64,000 bases of DNA, taken from a virus. Of this stretch, positions 24,686 through 31,270 are shown one piece after another. The DNA is taken from positions 38,729 through 102,728 of IMG/VR virus record IMGVR_UViG_3300037882_004081; one strand, given 5' to 3'. The notes beneath the pieces were generated by a model. The model did not search any database and was not told the origin of the DNA. It saw nothing but the letters and a program-made list of their open reading frames with translations. A program made the translations under genes and the position numbers. Within the stretch, counting starts at the first letter, position 1. Each line of letters starts with the position of its first letter.

Positions 24686-25125
24686 TTGACTGGTTTGCCT
24701 AGGCGAATCGCAGCCACGTCGCGGATGAGTCTGGAAAGGGGAGCGAGCACCAGGGCTGCGCGGATTGCGATGACGCGGGCCGACTCGTGATCAATGTCGC
24801 CGAGGCTGTCCACGATCTTTTTGGTGAGCGCTTCCACTTCGGTATCGGTGAGGTCAGCCGCTTCCACGCCAATTTCGCGCCAGTGCAGGAATGCACCAGC
24901 GGTCTGCCGGACCGGGTTGAGAAGTGGCAACGCGTCAGCGACCGTCAGTCCATCAGCCGCTGCCTCTTCAAATGCCGCCGCCATGGCAACGATGGAAAGC
25001 AACGCGGCTTCGGTCTTGTCGCTGTCCGTGGTACCGTGCAATTCCGGGATGACCGGTTCGTCAGGCGTGATTGGGTTGATGGTGCCAAAGACCTTGTCGA
25101 CGATGGTTTTGAATGAGAATTTCAT
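24682..25125 (-). CDS. Hypothetical protein, 147 aa
   Basis: An all-helical acidic protein with repeated Ala-rich helices (IVAMAAAFEEAAADG) and no Cys. The first 30 residues are Pro-rich. Part of a run of six short minus-strand genes with few gaps. Function unknown. Confidence 0.65.
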   Translation of the reverse strand: MKFSFKTIVDKVFGTINPITPDEPVIPELHGTTDSDKTEAALLSIVAMAAAFEEAAADGLTVADALPLLNPVRQTAGAFLHWREIGVEAADLTDTEVEALTKKIVDSLGDIDHESARVIAIRAALVLAPLSRLIRDVAAIRLGKPVK

Positions 25126-25142
25126 CGTCTATAACTAAGCGG

Positions 25143-25595
25143 TTAACTGCGGTCTCTCATATCACGCACCATCGCTTCAACCTTAGCCAAGTGCTCAGGT
25201 GAGGTTTCGAGGAACATGCGGATTTGTTCCTCCGAGGTGCCGGAGTGTCGGGAATCCTTGACTTCCTGAACCAGTTTTTCGACAGACTGAATCGTCTGGC
25301 CATTCTTCATTGCCACCTTGTCGACTTCCACCTCTGGATCAACCTCTTGGAGGTTACGCTGAATAGTACCCATCGAGGTCGCGTTGACAGTGAGCAGCAT
25401 CACGTCAAGTGCCCACCCGGTACCAAGTGAGACCGCTCCGGAAATAGTGGCGGACCAGTAGTCGTCGATGTTCAGGCCAAACCTTGTGAACACCGACGTG
25501 ATGATACCCATGATAATACCGGCAACTACCGATACCAGCCTTCCGCGATATGCGGCGAGGGTTTGAAGGACGTGAAGCTTGAAGCGTTTGAACAT
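25143..25595 (-). CDS. Membrane protein, holin candidate, 150 aa
   Basis: An N-terminal basic segment is followed by two hydrophobic spans (about residues 19-38 and 48-70), then a charged, coiled-coil-like C-terminal half. This N-in, two-span plus charged-tail layout suits a class II holin or an exclusion protein. There is no recognisable endolysin next to it, so the lysis role is a guess. Confidence 0.65.
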   Translation of the reverse strand: MFKRFKLHVLQTLAAYRGRLVSVVAGIIMGIITSVFTRFGLNIDDYWSATISGAVSLGTGWALDVMLLTVNATSMGTIQRNLQEVDPEVEVDKVAMKNGQTIQSVEKLVQEVKDSRHSGTSEEQIRMFLETSPEHLAKVEAMVRDMRDRS

Positions 25596-25603
25596 CCAAA
25601 CAC

Positions 25604-26170
25604 CTACCGACTTGGCTCAACCTGCTTGACGCTGGGAACCTGACCGTCGGGAATTTTGGAGAGTTCAGCCCAATCAGCGAGAGTTCGACCACCAATCGCA
25701 TCGAACAGCTGCCCAAACGCAACCGCGTTGGGTTCAAACGTCACTTGACCATACCGCCCCGCCAAATCGCGATTGAGGTCGTACAGGCGGGCCAGAATCA
25801 TCGCCATCGCCATCTTGGAGGTGGCGTCGCTCAGCTGTGGGTCTCCACCCCTCGACTGTTGGGTGAGCGTGATGAGGTGTTGCAAAAGCGGTCGATCCCG
25901 TTTGATCAGGTCCTTGAACGCCTTGTGCTGGTCAACGGGGTCCTGACCAGCCACTGGTTCCTCCGGTGGGGCGGGAGCCGCTTGGGCTTCGGGTGGCGAT
26001 GGTTGTCCGGGCTGTTGGTCCTCACGAAGTTCGTCGGGGCGAAGATCTTCGTGCTCTTCCCTTCCCGTAGGATCTTCGGCTTGCGCATGGGCAAGAGCAA
26101 ACGCCGCATTCCGACGGTTGCGGCGAGCAGTTTTGACGGCAGCAGATGGCCAACCTAGGATCGCGGACAT
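25604..26170 (-). CDS. Hypothetical protein with disordered Pro/Glu linker, 188 aa
   Basis: N-terminal Arg/Ala-rich helix, then a Pro/Glu/Gln linker of about 50 residues (TGREEHEDLRPDEL onward), then a helical domain from about residue 80. The start lies nine bases past the upstream stop. It may be a periplasmic or peripheral protein; no cleavage site is clear. Function unknown. Confidence 0.6.
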   Translation of the reverse strand: MSAILGWPSAAVKTARRNRRNAAFALAHAQAEDPTGREEHEDLRPDELREDQQPGQPSPPEAQAAPAPPEEPVAGQDPVDQHKAFKDLIKRDRPLLQHLITLTQQSRGGDPQLSDATSKMAMAMILARLYDLNRDLAGRYGQVTFEPNAVAFGQLFDAIGGRTLADWAELSKIPDGQVPSVKQVEPSR

Positions 26171-26178
26171 AAGAACAC

Positions 26179-26421
26179 CTAGCCGGTTAGGACCAGTATG
26201 GTATTGGGAGAACTCGATGGGAAGTTTGGTGTCAGCGCCTTATAGACCCACCCGCCGTCTTTGGTCAGGAAGTCCAGACGATACCGTTTGACATACCCGT
26301 CGGGATGCCGCACCCCAATTTCAGGCGGGGGCGTGTCATCAGGCTTGAATCCCAAGTTCCTTGCGTACACATCCCCCGATACTTGGGAAACGTCGAATTC
26401 GGTTGGAGTGTTACTGGCCAT
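26179..26421 (-). CDS. Small hypothetical protein, 80 aa
   Basis: The ATG giving MASNTPTEFD is chosen since it lies directly after the dNMP kinase stop. The protein is beta-rich with a conserved-looking IGVRHPDGYVKRYRLDF core. No family recognised. Confidence 0.6.
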   Translation of the reverse strand: MASNTPTEFDVSQVSGDVYARNLGFKPDDTPPPEIGVRHPDGYVKRYRLDFLTKDGGWVYKALTPNFPSSSPNTILVLTG

Positions 26422-26422
26422 C

Positions 26423-27013
26423 TCAATAAGGTTTCCAGTTGATGGTGTCACCAGTTAGCAGGTTGGCGACCGCATGTCCACGCTGGTGGTCTTCAAGCTC
26501 CGACTCGTCGGACAATGTGATCTCCAGGTCAGCACGCAGGATACTGTAGTTGGCTTCGCTGCTGTGGTCCACCCCGGCATCCTCCTTGTCGCGGACCAGT
26601 TTCACAAACGTGAAATCCTCTTCCTCTAGGATCGCCTGTTCGTTTTCGTACCTCAAGTCATCAACCACCACGAACCCACGGGTTCCGAATTGCTGAATCG
26701 CATGCTGAGCGGCTCTCGCCCAAATGTCTGGTCCGATCATGTCGCGACCCCATCCGGTACCAAGCGTGGTGAGCGCGTCGCGGCAAGTCTTGCCACCCAG
26801 GATCGCTTGAGGCTTGGTCTTATCGACCCGCACGTCGTGCTCCGGAAGTCCCAGCGCCATCAGCATCCGCTTGACGGGCTCAGCAAACGAAACCACGAAA
26901 TAACCGTTGGCGATGAGTGCTCTCGCGATGGTAGTCTTGCCAGTTCTGATGGGAGCAAATAGCGCAATACGGCGTTTGTTGAGCGGTCTGTCGGATAGAA
27001 CTTCAATCTTCAT
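26423..27013 (-). CDS. Deoxynucleoside monophosphate kinase-like, 196 aa
   Basis: A P-loop (APIRTGKTT, residues 20-28) in a kinase fold, then FAEPVKRML, and a GTGWGRDMIGPDIW block that resembles the phosphate/substrate region of T4 gp1-type dNMP kinases. It would phosphorylate dNMPs, complementing the MazG-like and HD hydrolase genes. Start at MKIEVLSDRP; the frame extends upstream into the previous gene but that part is not protein-like. It overlaps the upstream gene by 11 bases. Confidence 0.8.
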   Translation of the reverse strand: MKIEVLSDRPLNKRRIALFAPIRTGKTTIARALIANGYFVVSFAEPVKRMLMALGLPEHDVRVDKTKPQAILGGKTCRDALTTLGTGWGRDMIGPDIWARAAQHAIQQFGTRGFVVVDDLRYENEQAILEEEDFTFVKLVRDKEDAGVDHSSEANYSILRADLEITLSDESELEDHQRGHAVANLLTGDTINWKPY

Positions 27014-28004
27014 CGTGGTCGTCGGCTTCGTCGGCAACAGAAAGCAGCGCCCGTGCACCAGCGGTAAGGTTGGCAGTCCGGTATTGCGCCTGGGCGGATA
27101 CTTGGAAAAACCTTGGTGGTACACTGGCCAACGGTTCCAGCCCCCGGATTGCACGTACCACTGACACGAACCTCTGATCGCGGACCGCTAAAGTCTCTCC
27201 GCGCTCCATGTTGGTGACCCAACTGTGGTTTTCGAGTCCACCCACCGTCGCCACCTCGTACAGCCGAATGCACTGCTTTTGGTGAATATCGTGGTAAGCG
27301 ACTCCCAATCCGAGGCGCTCCACCCACGACATTCCCGCATCGCGGATCGCCTTGGCGCTCTCCCCCGCGAACACACGCAAGCGGTCGCGGTCTTTACGAA
27401 GTTGATGGAGTTCGTGGTTGAGCGCTTCCGTGAATGGCCAGAGTTTCCCGTCGTATCGAATCGGGAGTTCGGATTTCGGAAGGCGCTCCACCCACCGTTG
27501 TCCAAGTTCACATGCAACTGCCCACCATAGTTCTGGGGCAGGAATGAACACGGGAGCGGTCTTGTCGCTCAGGCAGGAGTTCAAATACTCGGTTTCACCC
27601 TGCAGCACCGACTGATAAACCACGGCACTGTAATCAAGCCCTTGGCGTCTCCGCATCGCCGCGTCCGTGAGTTCATGACGGTGATCCGCCATCCACTGGA
27701 TGTGGCGTTCACTGAGCAAGGACGTATCGACGAAAAACGGGCTCGTCACCCCTTCAATGGTGCATCGTACGATCCACGCTTTGATCGCATCGCGCAGGAA
27801 CTGCTCCAGCCTATCATCCGGCACTCCCGCACGCAAGCGAGTGAGCATGAGGTTTCCGGGACGAAATCCACCAGAGTCGGGTTCTTTGCCCGCCACTCTA
27901 ACCCACTCGTCCTTCATGATCGCGGCACACCAATCCGCCATCTGGATCTCCTGATCCGTCCGATGAGCCTCCCCGGTTGGTACCTGCGCTTTTGGTGTTG
28001 CCAT
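27003..28004 (-). CDS. Hypothetical protein, 333 aa
   Basis: Mostly helical, with many Trp and Arg and an acidic tail (DEADDHDED). No enzyme motif is recognised. Its first 107 bases lie inside the end of the DUF559 gene, a long overlap by the standards of this genome; an internal ATG (MADWCAAIMKDEW) would cut this to 44 bases. Confidence 0.7.
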   Translation of the reverse strand: MATPKAQVPTGEAHRTDQEIQMADWCAAIMKDEWVRVAGKEPDSGGFRPGNLMLTRLRAGVPDDRLEQFLRDAIKAWIVRCTIEGVTSPFFVDTSLLSERHIQWMADHRHELTDAAMRRRQGLDYSAVVYQSVLQGETEYLNSCLSDKTAPVFIPAPELWWAVACELGQRWVERLPKSELPIRYDGKLWPFTEALNHELHQLRKDRDRLRVFAGESAKAIRDAGMSWVERLGLGVAYHDIHQKQCIRLYEVATVGGLENHSWVTNMERGETLAVRDQRFVSVVRAIRGLEPLASVPPRFFQVSAQAQYRTANLTAGARALLSVADEADDHDED

Positions 28005-29040
28005 GATTCAGTAAACAAGAAAGGTTGAAAGTTGTTTCGTCAACCAGTCCTTTAACCTCGTTTCTCCCCATCGATAAAGCTAGGATCAACACGTTGGCGA
28101 TCTTAGATGCGGAGGTGGTTTTGGTGGCCAACAAGAATAAGGCGGAGGTGGCATTTGCGGTACCGGGGACAATGTCAGCTTGCTTGAACCACCCCACCAT
28201 GATACCGCGTGCCGCCGTGATTGCCATGCTGAGCAACTGCTCTTCGGTGGTCAGGGACTTTTGGATCGGGTTATCGGGGTGACTGATGACTTGCAAAAGG
28301 GCTTCCGTCTTGTCACGGGGCAACCGGGCAGTCCTAGTGGGCATCACGATGTCCGGATCAGCCGTCAAAACGCTCCCGTACCCACTGGGAAGCAAGGAAA
28401 GGCTTCTTGGAAAGACGGCGGCAAAAGCGGCGAGTTTCGGTGAACTCTGCAGGTTGTTTTGAGACGCCTTGAACCCATTCCAGTCGTTCATGCGACGCTT
28501 TGGCGCGATCCCGATGAACGATTGTGGTCCGGGAGGCTTGATTTCCGAGAGCGCCGATAGTAGCATGTCAACGATCTGGTAACCCATGTCGGTGGCACCG
28601 ACGAGCAAACCCCGTGGAATGCGGAATACCGAAAACCCAATGCTCGACAGCCAGAAGTCCCGCTTCTGGTCCCATTCCAGCTGTGTGGGGTCTTCGTAGT
28701 GGTGCGAACCGTCGATTTCCACGACTACCGCGTACTTTGGCACCACGAAATCCGCGATGAACCCACCGATTGGCACCTGACGCATCGCCCGTACGCCGAA
28801 CGTCTTGAACCAGCTTTCGACCCGGTCTTCGAACTTGGCGGTGAATTCGCGGTGTTCCTTGGCGGTCTTTTTGACCCATTCCGGCTCAGCGAGGCTTGAG
28901 CAGCTGGCGAAACGCCGCTCCCATGTCGTGATGTCTTCGGGCATCTTGGAAGCCGCGAGGAACGAAAGCGAACTACCTTCGAAGGCCCTGATGTAGTTAC
29001 GGACCTTGATAGGGAATAGGGAGATGGGACTTACGCTCAT
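27898..29040 (-). CDS. DUF559/Vsr-type nuclease domain protein, 380 aa
   Basis: Residues about 85-150 carry the PD-(D/E)XK-like core of DUF559/very-short-patch endonucleases: an ADFVVP strand with Asp, then VVVEIDGSHH and a later Arg-Asp pair before SSIGFSVFRIP. The remaining 230 residues are unrecognised. Such domains cut DNA or DNA mismatches. The C-terminal 35 residues (Gly/Ser/Asp-rich) are encoded by the region that also starts the next gene. The ATG giving MSVSPIS is chosen. Confidence 0.78.
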   Translation of the reverse strand: MSVSPISLFPIKVRNYIRAFEGSSLSFLAASKMPEDITTWERRFASCSSLAEPEWVKKTAKEHREFTAKFEDRVESWFKTFGVRAMRQVPIGGFIADFVVPKYAVVVEIDGSHHYEDPTQLEWDQKRDFWLSSIGFSVFRIPRGLLVGATDMGYQIVDMLLSALSEIKPPGPQSFIGIAPKRRMNDWNGFKASQNNLQSSPKLAAFAAVFPRSLSLLPSGYGSVLTADPDIVMPTRTARLPRDKTEALLQVISHPDNPIQKSLTTEEQLLSMAITAARGIMVGWFKQADIVPGTANATSALFLLATKTTSASKIANVLILALSMGRNEVKGLVDETTFNLSCLLNHGNTKSAGTNRGGSSDGSGDPDGGLVCRDHEGRVG

Positions 29041-29057
29041 ACCGGTCAAGAAAGATC

Positions 29058-29204
29058 TTACTTGACAGGATTTTTCCGTTCCATCTCATCCGCACACTCC
29101 TTTACATCCCTCAGGATCAGGCTAGTGGGTAAAGGGGTTATGGAAAACGCGTTGCAGAACCCACGCCAGAACCACCTCCACCGCCATTTGAATGGCACCT
29201 TCAC
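29058..29204 (-). CDS. Very small hydrophobic/basic protein, 48 aa
   Basis: A GTG start overlaps the TGA of the upstream signal-peptide protein (GTGA). The N-terminus is Trp/Arg-rich (KWRWRWFWRGF), followed by a short hydrophobic part and a charged tail ending NPVK. Too short for a routine scan but supported by overlap and position. A membrane-active peptide is possible; this is inference. Confidence 0.5.
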   Translation of the reverse strand: MKVPFKWRWRWFWRGFCNAFSITPLPTSLILRDVKECADEMERKNPVK

Positions 29205-29506
29205 TTCAGCTTGATGACGTGAAACTCGTTCGTTTTGGCGCTCTCCACGACCATGAAGGACTCACCAGACTTGGTGTCCGTGAACGTGTGGATGTCATAG
29301 CCGTTGGCCGGGTTCCGGTACTCGGGTTCCCAGATGTATCGCAGCTCAACATTTCCGTGACGAATCTCCACCTTCTTCGGTTCGGGAGCCTGAGCCATCG
29401 ACACACAAGTCGCTGATCCAAACATCCCCACGACCACCATCACGAGAAGCGAAAACAGGAAGAGTGGCGTGGAGAACGGGCGGAGGTGTCTGTTAAGTGC
29501 TTTCAT
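29201..29506 (-). CDS. Small exported protein with signal peptide, 101 aa
   Basis: Basic N-region (MKALNRHLRP), a hydrophobic core of about 20 residues, then SATCVSMAQA, which offers a signal-peptidase I site after AQA; the Cys in this stretch makes a lipoprotein conceivable but the lipobox is poor. The mature part (about 60 residues) is beta-rich and charged. It is coupled on both sides by overlaps. It probably acts in the periplasm; a spanin-like role is possible but unproven. Confidence 0.7.
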   Translation of the reverse strand: MKALNRHLRPFSTPLFLFSLLVMVVVGMFGSATCVSMAQAPEPKKVEIRHGNVELRYIWEPEYRNPANGYDIHTFTDTKSGESFMVVESAKTNEFHVIKLK

Positions 29507-29826
29507 ACCAAAATAGAACGATCGTAGCGGGCTCGGTTCCGCGTCACTGTGACCTTTTCGGTGCCCGTTTCACCGGCAATCTCTTCATCCGACTTGGACC
29601 AATCAACGCCCCCGAAGATACGATCTCGTTCAGCGACTGGCATCCGTCCGCGACACCCAGGAGTCCACCGGGAAGTCCGGCCATTCCGGATCATCGCGCT
29701 ATTCAGGTGCTTCTCGCTGCAATCCGGGCATAGCTTCCTGCGCCTGTCCGGGTTGTCCCGGCAGCAGCTTTTGCACTTACCCTGTGCAACCAACTGACGC
29801 TGCCTGAGTGCCTGTCGTGATACCAT
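29503..29826 (-). CDS. Zinc-finger/HTH-like regulatory protein, 107 aa
   Basis: Residues 18-36 contain CKSCC and CPDC (two CXXC pairs) in a zinc-ribbon arrangement, and the C-terminal part (DWSKSDEEIAGETG, then KVTVTRNRARY) looks like a helix-turn-helix. It is coupled to the exported-protein gene (ATGA). A DNA-binding regulator of the surrounding small genes is plausible; this is inference. Confidence 0.7.
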   Translation of the reverse strand: MVSRQALRQRQLVAQGKCKSCCRDNPDRRRKLCPDCSEKHLNSAMIRNGRTSRWTPGCRGRMPVAERDRIFGGVDWSKSDEEIAGETGTEKVTVTRNRARYDRSILV

Positions 29827-29832
29827 CTTGTG

Positions 29833-29952
29833 TCAAGGAAGTGGTGCCGATTTTGGCACGATGATGAGAGCAAAGGAGGCAAGCGCCAACACAAACAGAA
29901 TTACCGCAACTTCCACGCGACTGAACACATCGTTTGGTCGAGGCGTATTCAT
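29833..29952 (-). CDS. Tiny single-span membrane protein, 39 aa
   Basis: Polar N-terminus with a hydrophobic span of about 19 residues (VAVILFVLALASFALIIV) and a short basic/Pro tail. The ATG overlaps the stop of the upstream gene (ATGA). One of four tiny membrane proteins in a row. Confidence 0.65.
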   Translation of the reverse strand: MNTPRPNDVFSRVEVAVILFVLALASFALIIVPKSAPLP

Positions 29953-30125
29953 CGTTTGGCCCATGCGATCAGTGCGCTGGCAATGCCAACCGCGAGGATG
30001 ATGATAGCGCAGCCAATATGCTGACCAAGCTCGGTATCACCGAACGCAGTCTTATATTCGACGGGCGATTCCGGTGGTTCCGGTTCTTTCCGGTCGTCAG
30101 GTGGTTTGTCTTGTAGCACGAACAT
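29949..30125 (-). CDS. Tiny single-span membrane protein, 58 aa
   Basis: Acidic/Pro-rich N-terminal half (DKPPDDRKEPEPPESP) followed by a C-terminal hydrophobic span (IGCAIIILAVGIASALIAW) and AKR. The Pro-rich tail outside one membrane span suits a C-terminally anchored protein, with the N-terminus cytosolic or periplasmic. Stop overlaps the next gene (ATGA). Confidence 0.65.
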   Translation of the reverse strand: MFVLQDKPPDDRKEPEPPESPVEYKTAFGDTELGQHIGCAIIILAVGIASALIAWAKR

Positions 30126-30129
30126 GGCG

Positions 30130-30288
30130 TTATAGTTTCCGGTGTGTGATGATGGCTTGGTAAGTGAAAAACAGCAAACCCGCTATATTCCACAGGTCCC
30201 TCAGGAAGCTGGGTGACCCGATCAGTTTTGTTGCGCTATAGACGGCTGCGGTAATGCAGATCGACAGGTAAAAGATCCGGTGGTTCAT
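30130..30288 (-). CDS. Tiny two-span membrane protein, paralogue B, 52 aa
   Basis: Two short hydrophobic segments separated by a polar loop. It has the same length and pattern as its upstream neighbour, sharing the start MNH and the C-terminal FFTYQAI.T.RKL. Its ATG overlaps the neighbour's TGA. A tandem duplication is the simplest explanation. Confidence 0.7.
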   Translation of the reverse strand: MNHRIFYLSICITAAVYSATKLIGSPSFLRDLWNIAGLLFFTYQAIITHRKL

Positions 30289-30443
30289 AACTTCCGGTAA
30301 GTGGTAATAGCTTGGTAGGTGAAGACCGCGATGAAAAACAGGTTGACCAAGTCCACGCGGACGTTTTGACGCCGCGTCAACCAGATGGTGTTGTAAATGA
30401 TGACGGTCAGATAGACGGCTAGAAGAATGGCGTGGTGGTTCAT
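30285..30443 (-). CDS. Tiny two-span membrane protein, paralogue A, 52 aa
   Basis: MNHHAILLAVYLTVII opens the first span; the C-terminus FTYQAITTYRKL matches paralogue B. The ATG overlaps the stop of the upstream small acidic gene (ATGA). Confidence 0.7.
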   Translation of the reverse strand: MNHHAILLAVYLTVIIYNTIWLTRRQNVRVDLVNLFFIAVFTYQAITTYRKL

Positions 30444-30592
30444 GGTGTTTTGTGCCCTAGAGCGTGACCATCGACGTTTGCAGAAGTATCCTCGTCCGGT
30501 TCCGGGTTTTCAAGTTCACTTTCAATGTCATCGATCAGGCACTGCCCGTCACAATCCACCTCCAAGCATCTGACTTTTTGATCAGTTGACAA
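30440..30592 (-). CDS. Small acidic protein, 50 aa
   Basis: The TTG start is the only one in the open frame, which ends in an ATGA overlap with paralogue A. Strongly acidic (DDIESELENPEPDEDT) with three Cys in the first 18 residues. It could be a small regulator or metal binder; unknown. Confidence 0.45.
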   Translation of the reverse strand: MSTDQKVRCLEVDCDGQCLIDDIESELENPEPDEDTSANVDGHALGHKTP

Positions 30593-30630
30593 GCCGCCCT
30601 CAGCAGCGTTTCACGTCGTTCCTTGCCCAT
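30535..30630 (-). CDS. Putative 31-aa basic peptide
   Basis: ATG-started frame four bases past the upstream stop, ending at 30535, overlapping the small acidic gene in another frame by 58 bases. Only one of the two is likely to be real, or both may be translated. Basic and Ala/Leu-rich (MGKERRETLLRAAC). Confidence 0.3.
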   Translation of the reverse strand: MGKERRETLLRAACQLIKKSDAWRWIVTGSA

Positions 30631-30633
30631 AAG

Positions 30634-31017
30634 TCAATCTGGTAGTTCGTATTCAGTCAGGCTCCCGCAGTCCTGATGGGGCAAGACTGAGTCAGTCGTC
30701 TGGGGAAGCTCACATGGGGCGACTCGACCAAGGTTCCAGATGAGGAACTTGGCGGCTTTCCCTAGTGCCTCCTGCGCTTCATCCTCCGTGTTGCCCTGTC
30801 CTTCCAGGGCGAAATGGCCGTAGTTGCGATCGCCAAATTTAGTGAACTGCCATTTGGCGACAAATTGCCCGTCGGACCGCTGCCGAGTAGTGATGCCGTC
30901 CGCTGAGACTTTTTCCGACTCACCGGACTCGATGAACATCCGGCCAAGGATAGTTCCGGCAGTCGGAGGGCTGGGTCGGTCTGGATGGCTCTGGCTCACA
31001 GCTTCCATAGAACGCAT
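30634..31017 (-). CDS. Hypothetical protein, 127 aa
   Basis: The first plausible ATG (MRSMEAVSQSHP) is chosen; the frame extends further but into a hairpin region and the divergent gene. The middle (AKWQFTKFGDRNYGHFALEG) is a beta segment, followed by a helix (NTEDEAQEALGKAAKF). Unknown. It is the leftmost gene reading away from the DNA polymerase. Confidence 0.55.
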   Translation of the reverse strand: MRSMEAVSQSHPDRPSPPTAGTILGRMFIESGESEKVSADGITTRQRSDGQFVAKWQFTKFGDRNYGHFALEGQGNTEDEAQEALGKAAKFLIWNLGRVAPCELPQTTDSVLPHQDCGSLTEYELPD

Positions 31018-31270
31018 CGCAGTGTTAGTAGTCTTACTTGACAGGCTTCGACAGACCAGCAAATTGGGGAGGGAAAGGGAAGGGAAAAGGGTGTCGTTCA
31101 AACAATGCGAAGTCAAACTAGTTCGCTGCACTATCTGAACAATGCTTGAGTACGCGTACGTGAAGAACCCCATTAAGAACCCCTCCCCCGCACACTCGGG
31201 GGAGGAATGTTTAATGATGAAGCCGTGCTGGGTGTCACGATAAAACAGAGTGGTGCAGTTCTTTTGTGGC
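31018..31270. promoter_or_regulatory. Divergent intergenic region before DNA polymerase
   Basis: About 250 bases between divergent genes. It holds a 10-base palindrome (GTACGCGTAC) near 31150, a strong hairpin at 31182-31205, and a TTGACA at 31036 on the plus strand lacking a good -10. The leaders of both transcription units, and possibly a replication or regulatory site, lie here. No gene is supported. Confidence 0.4.
31182..31205. terminator. GC-rich hairpin between divergent genes
   Basis: A 9-bp stem (CCTCCCCCG and complement) with a 6-base loop. It is not followed by a convincing U-run on either strand, and it lies upstream of both neighbouring genes, so it is more likely an mRNA leader structure or cis element than a terminator. 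Confidence 0.4.

Noticed and set aside
29062-29090. TTGACA on the plus strand near the DUF559 gene
   Set aside because: No -10 box and no plus-strand gene follows.
31182-31205. Hairpin called as a normal terminator
   Set aside because: It lies upstream of both flanking divergent genes and lacks a U-run, so termination is not the best reading.
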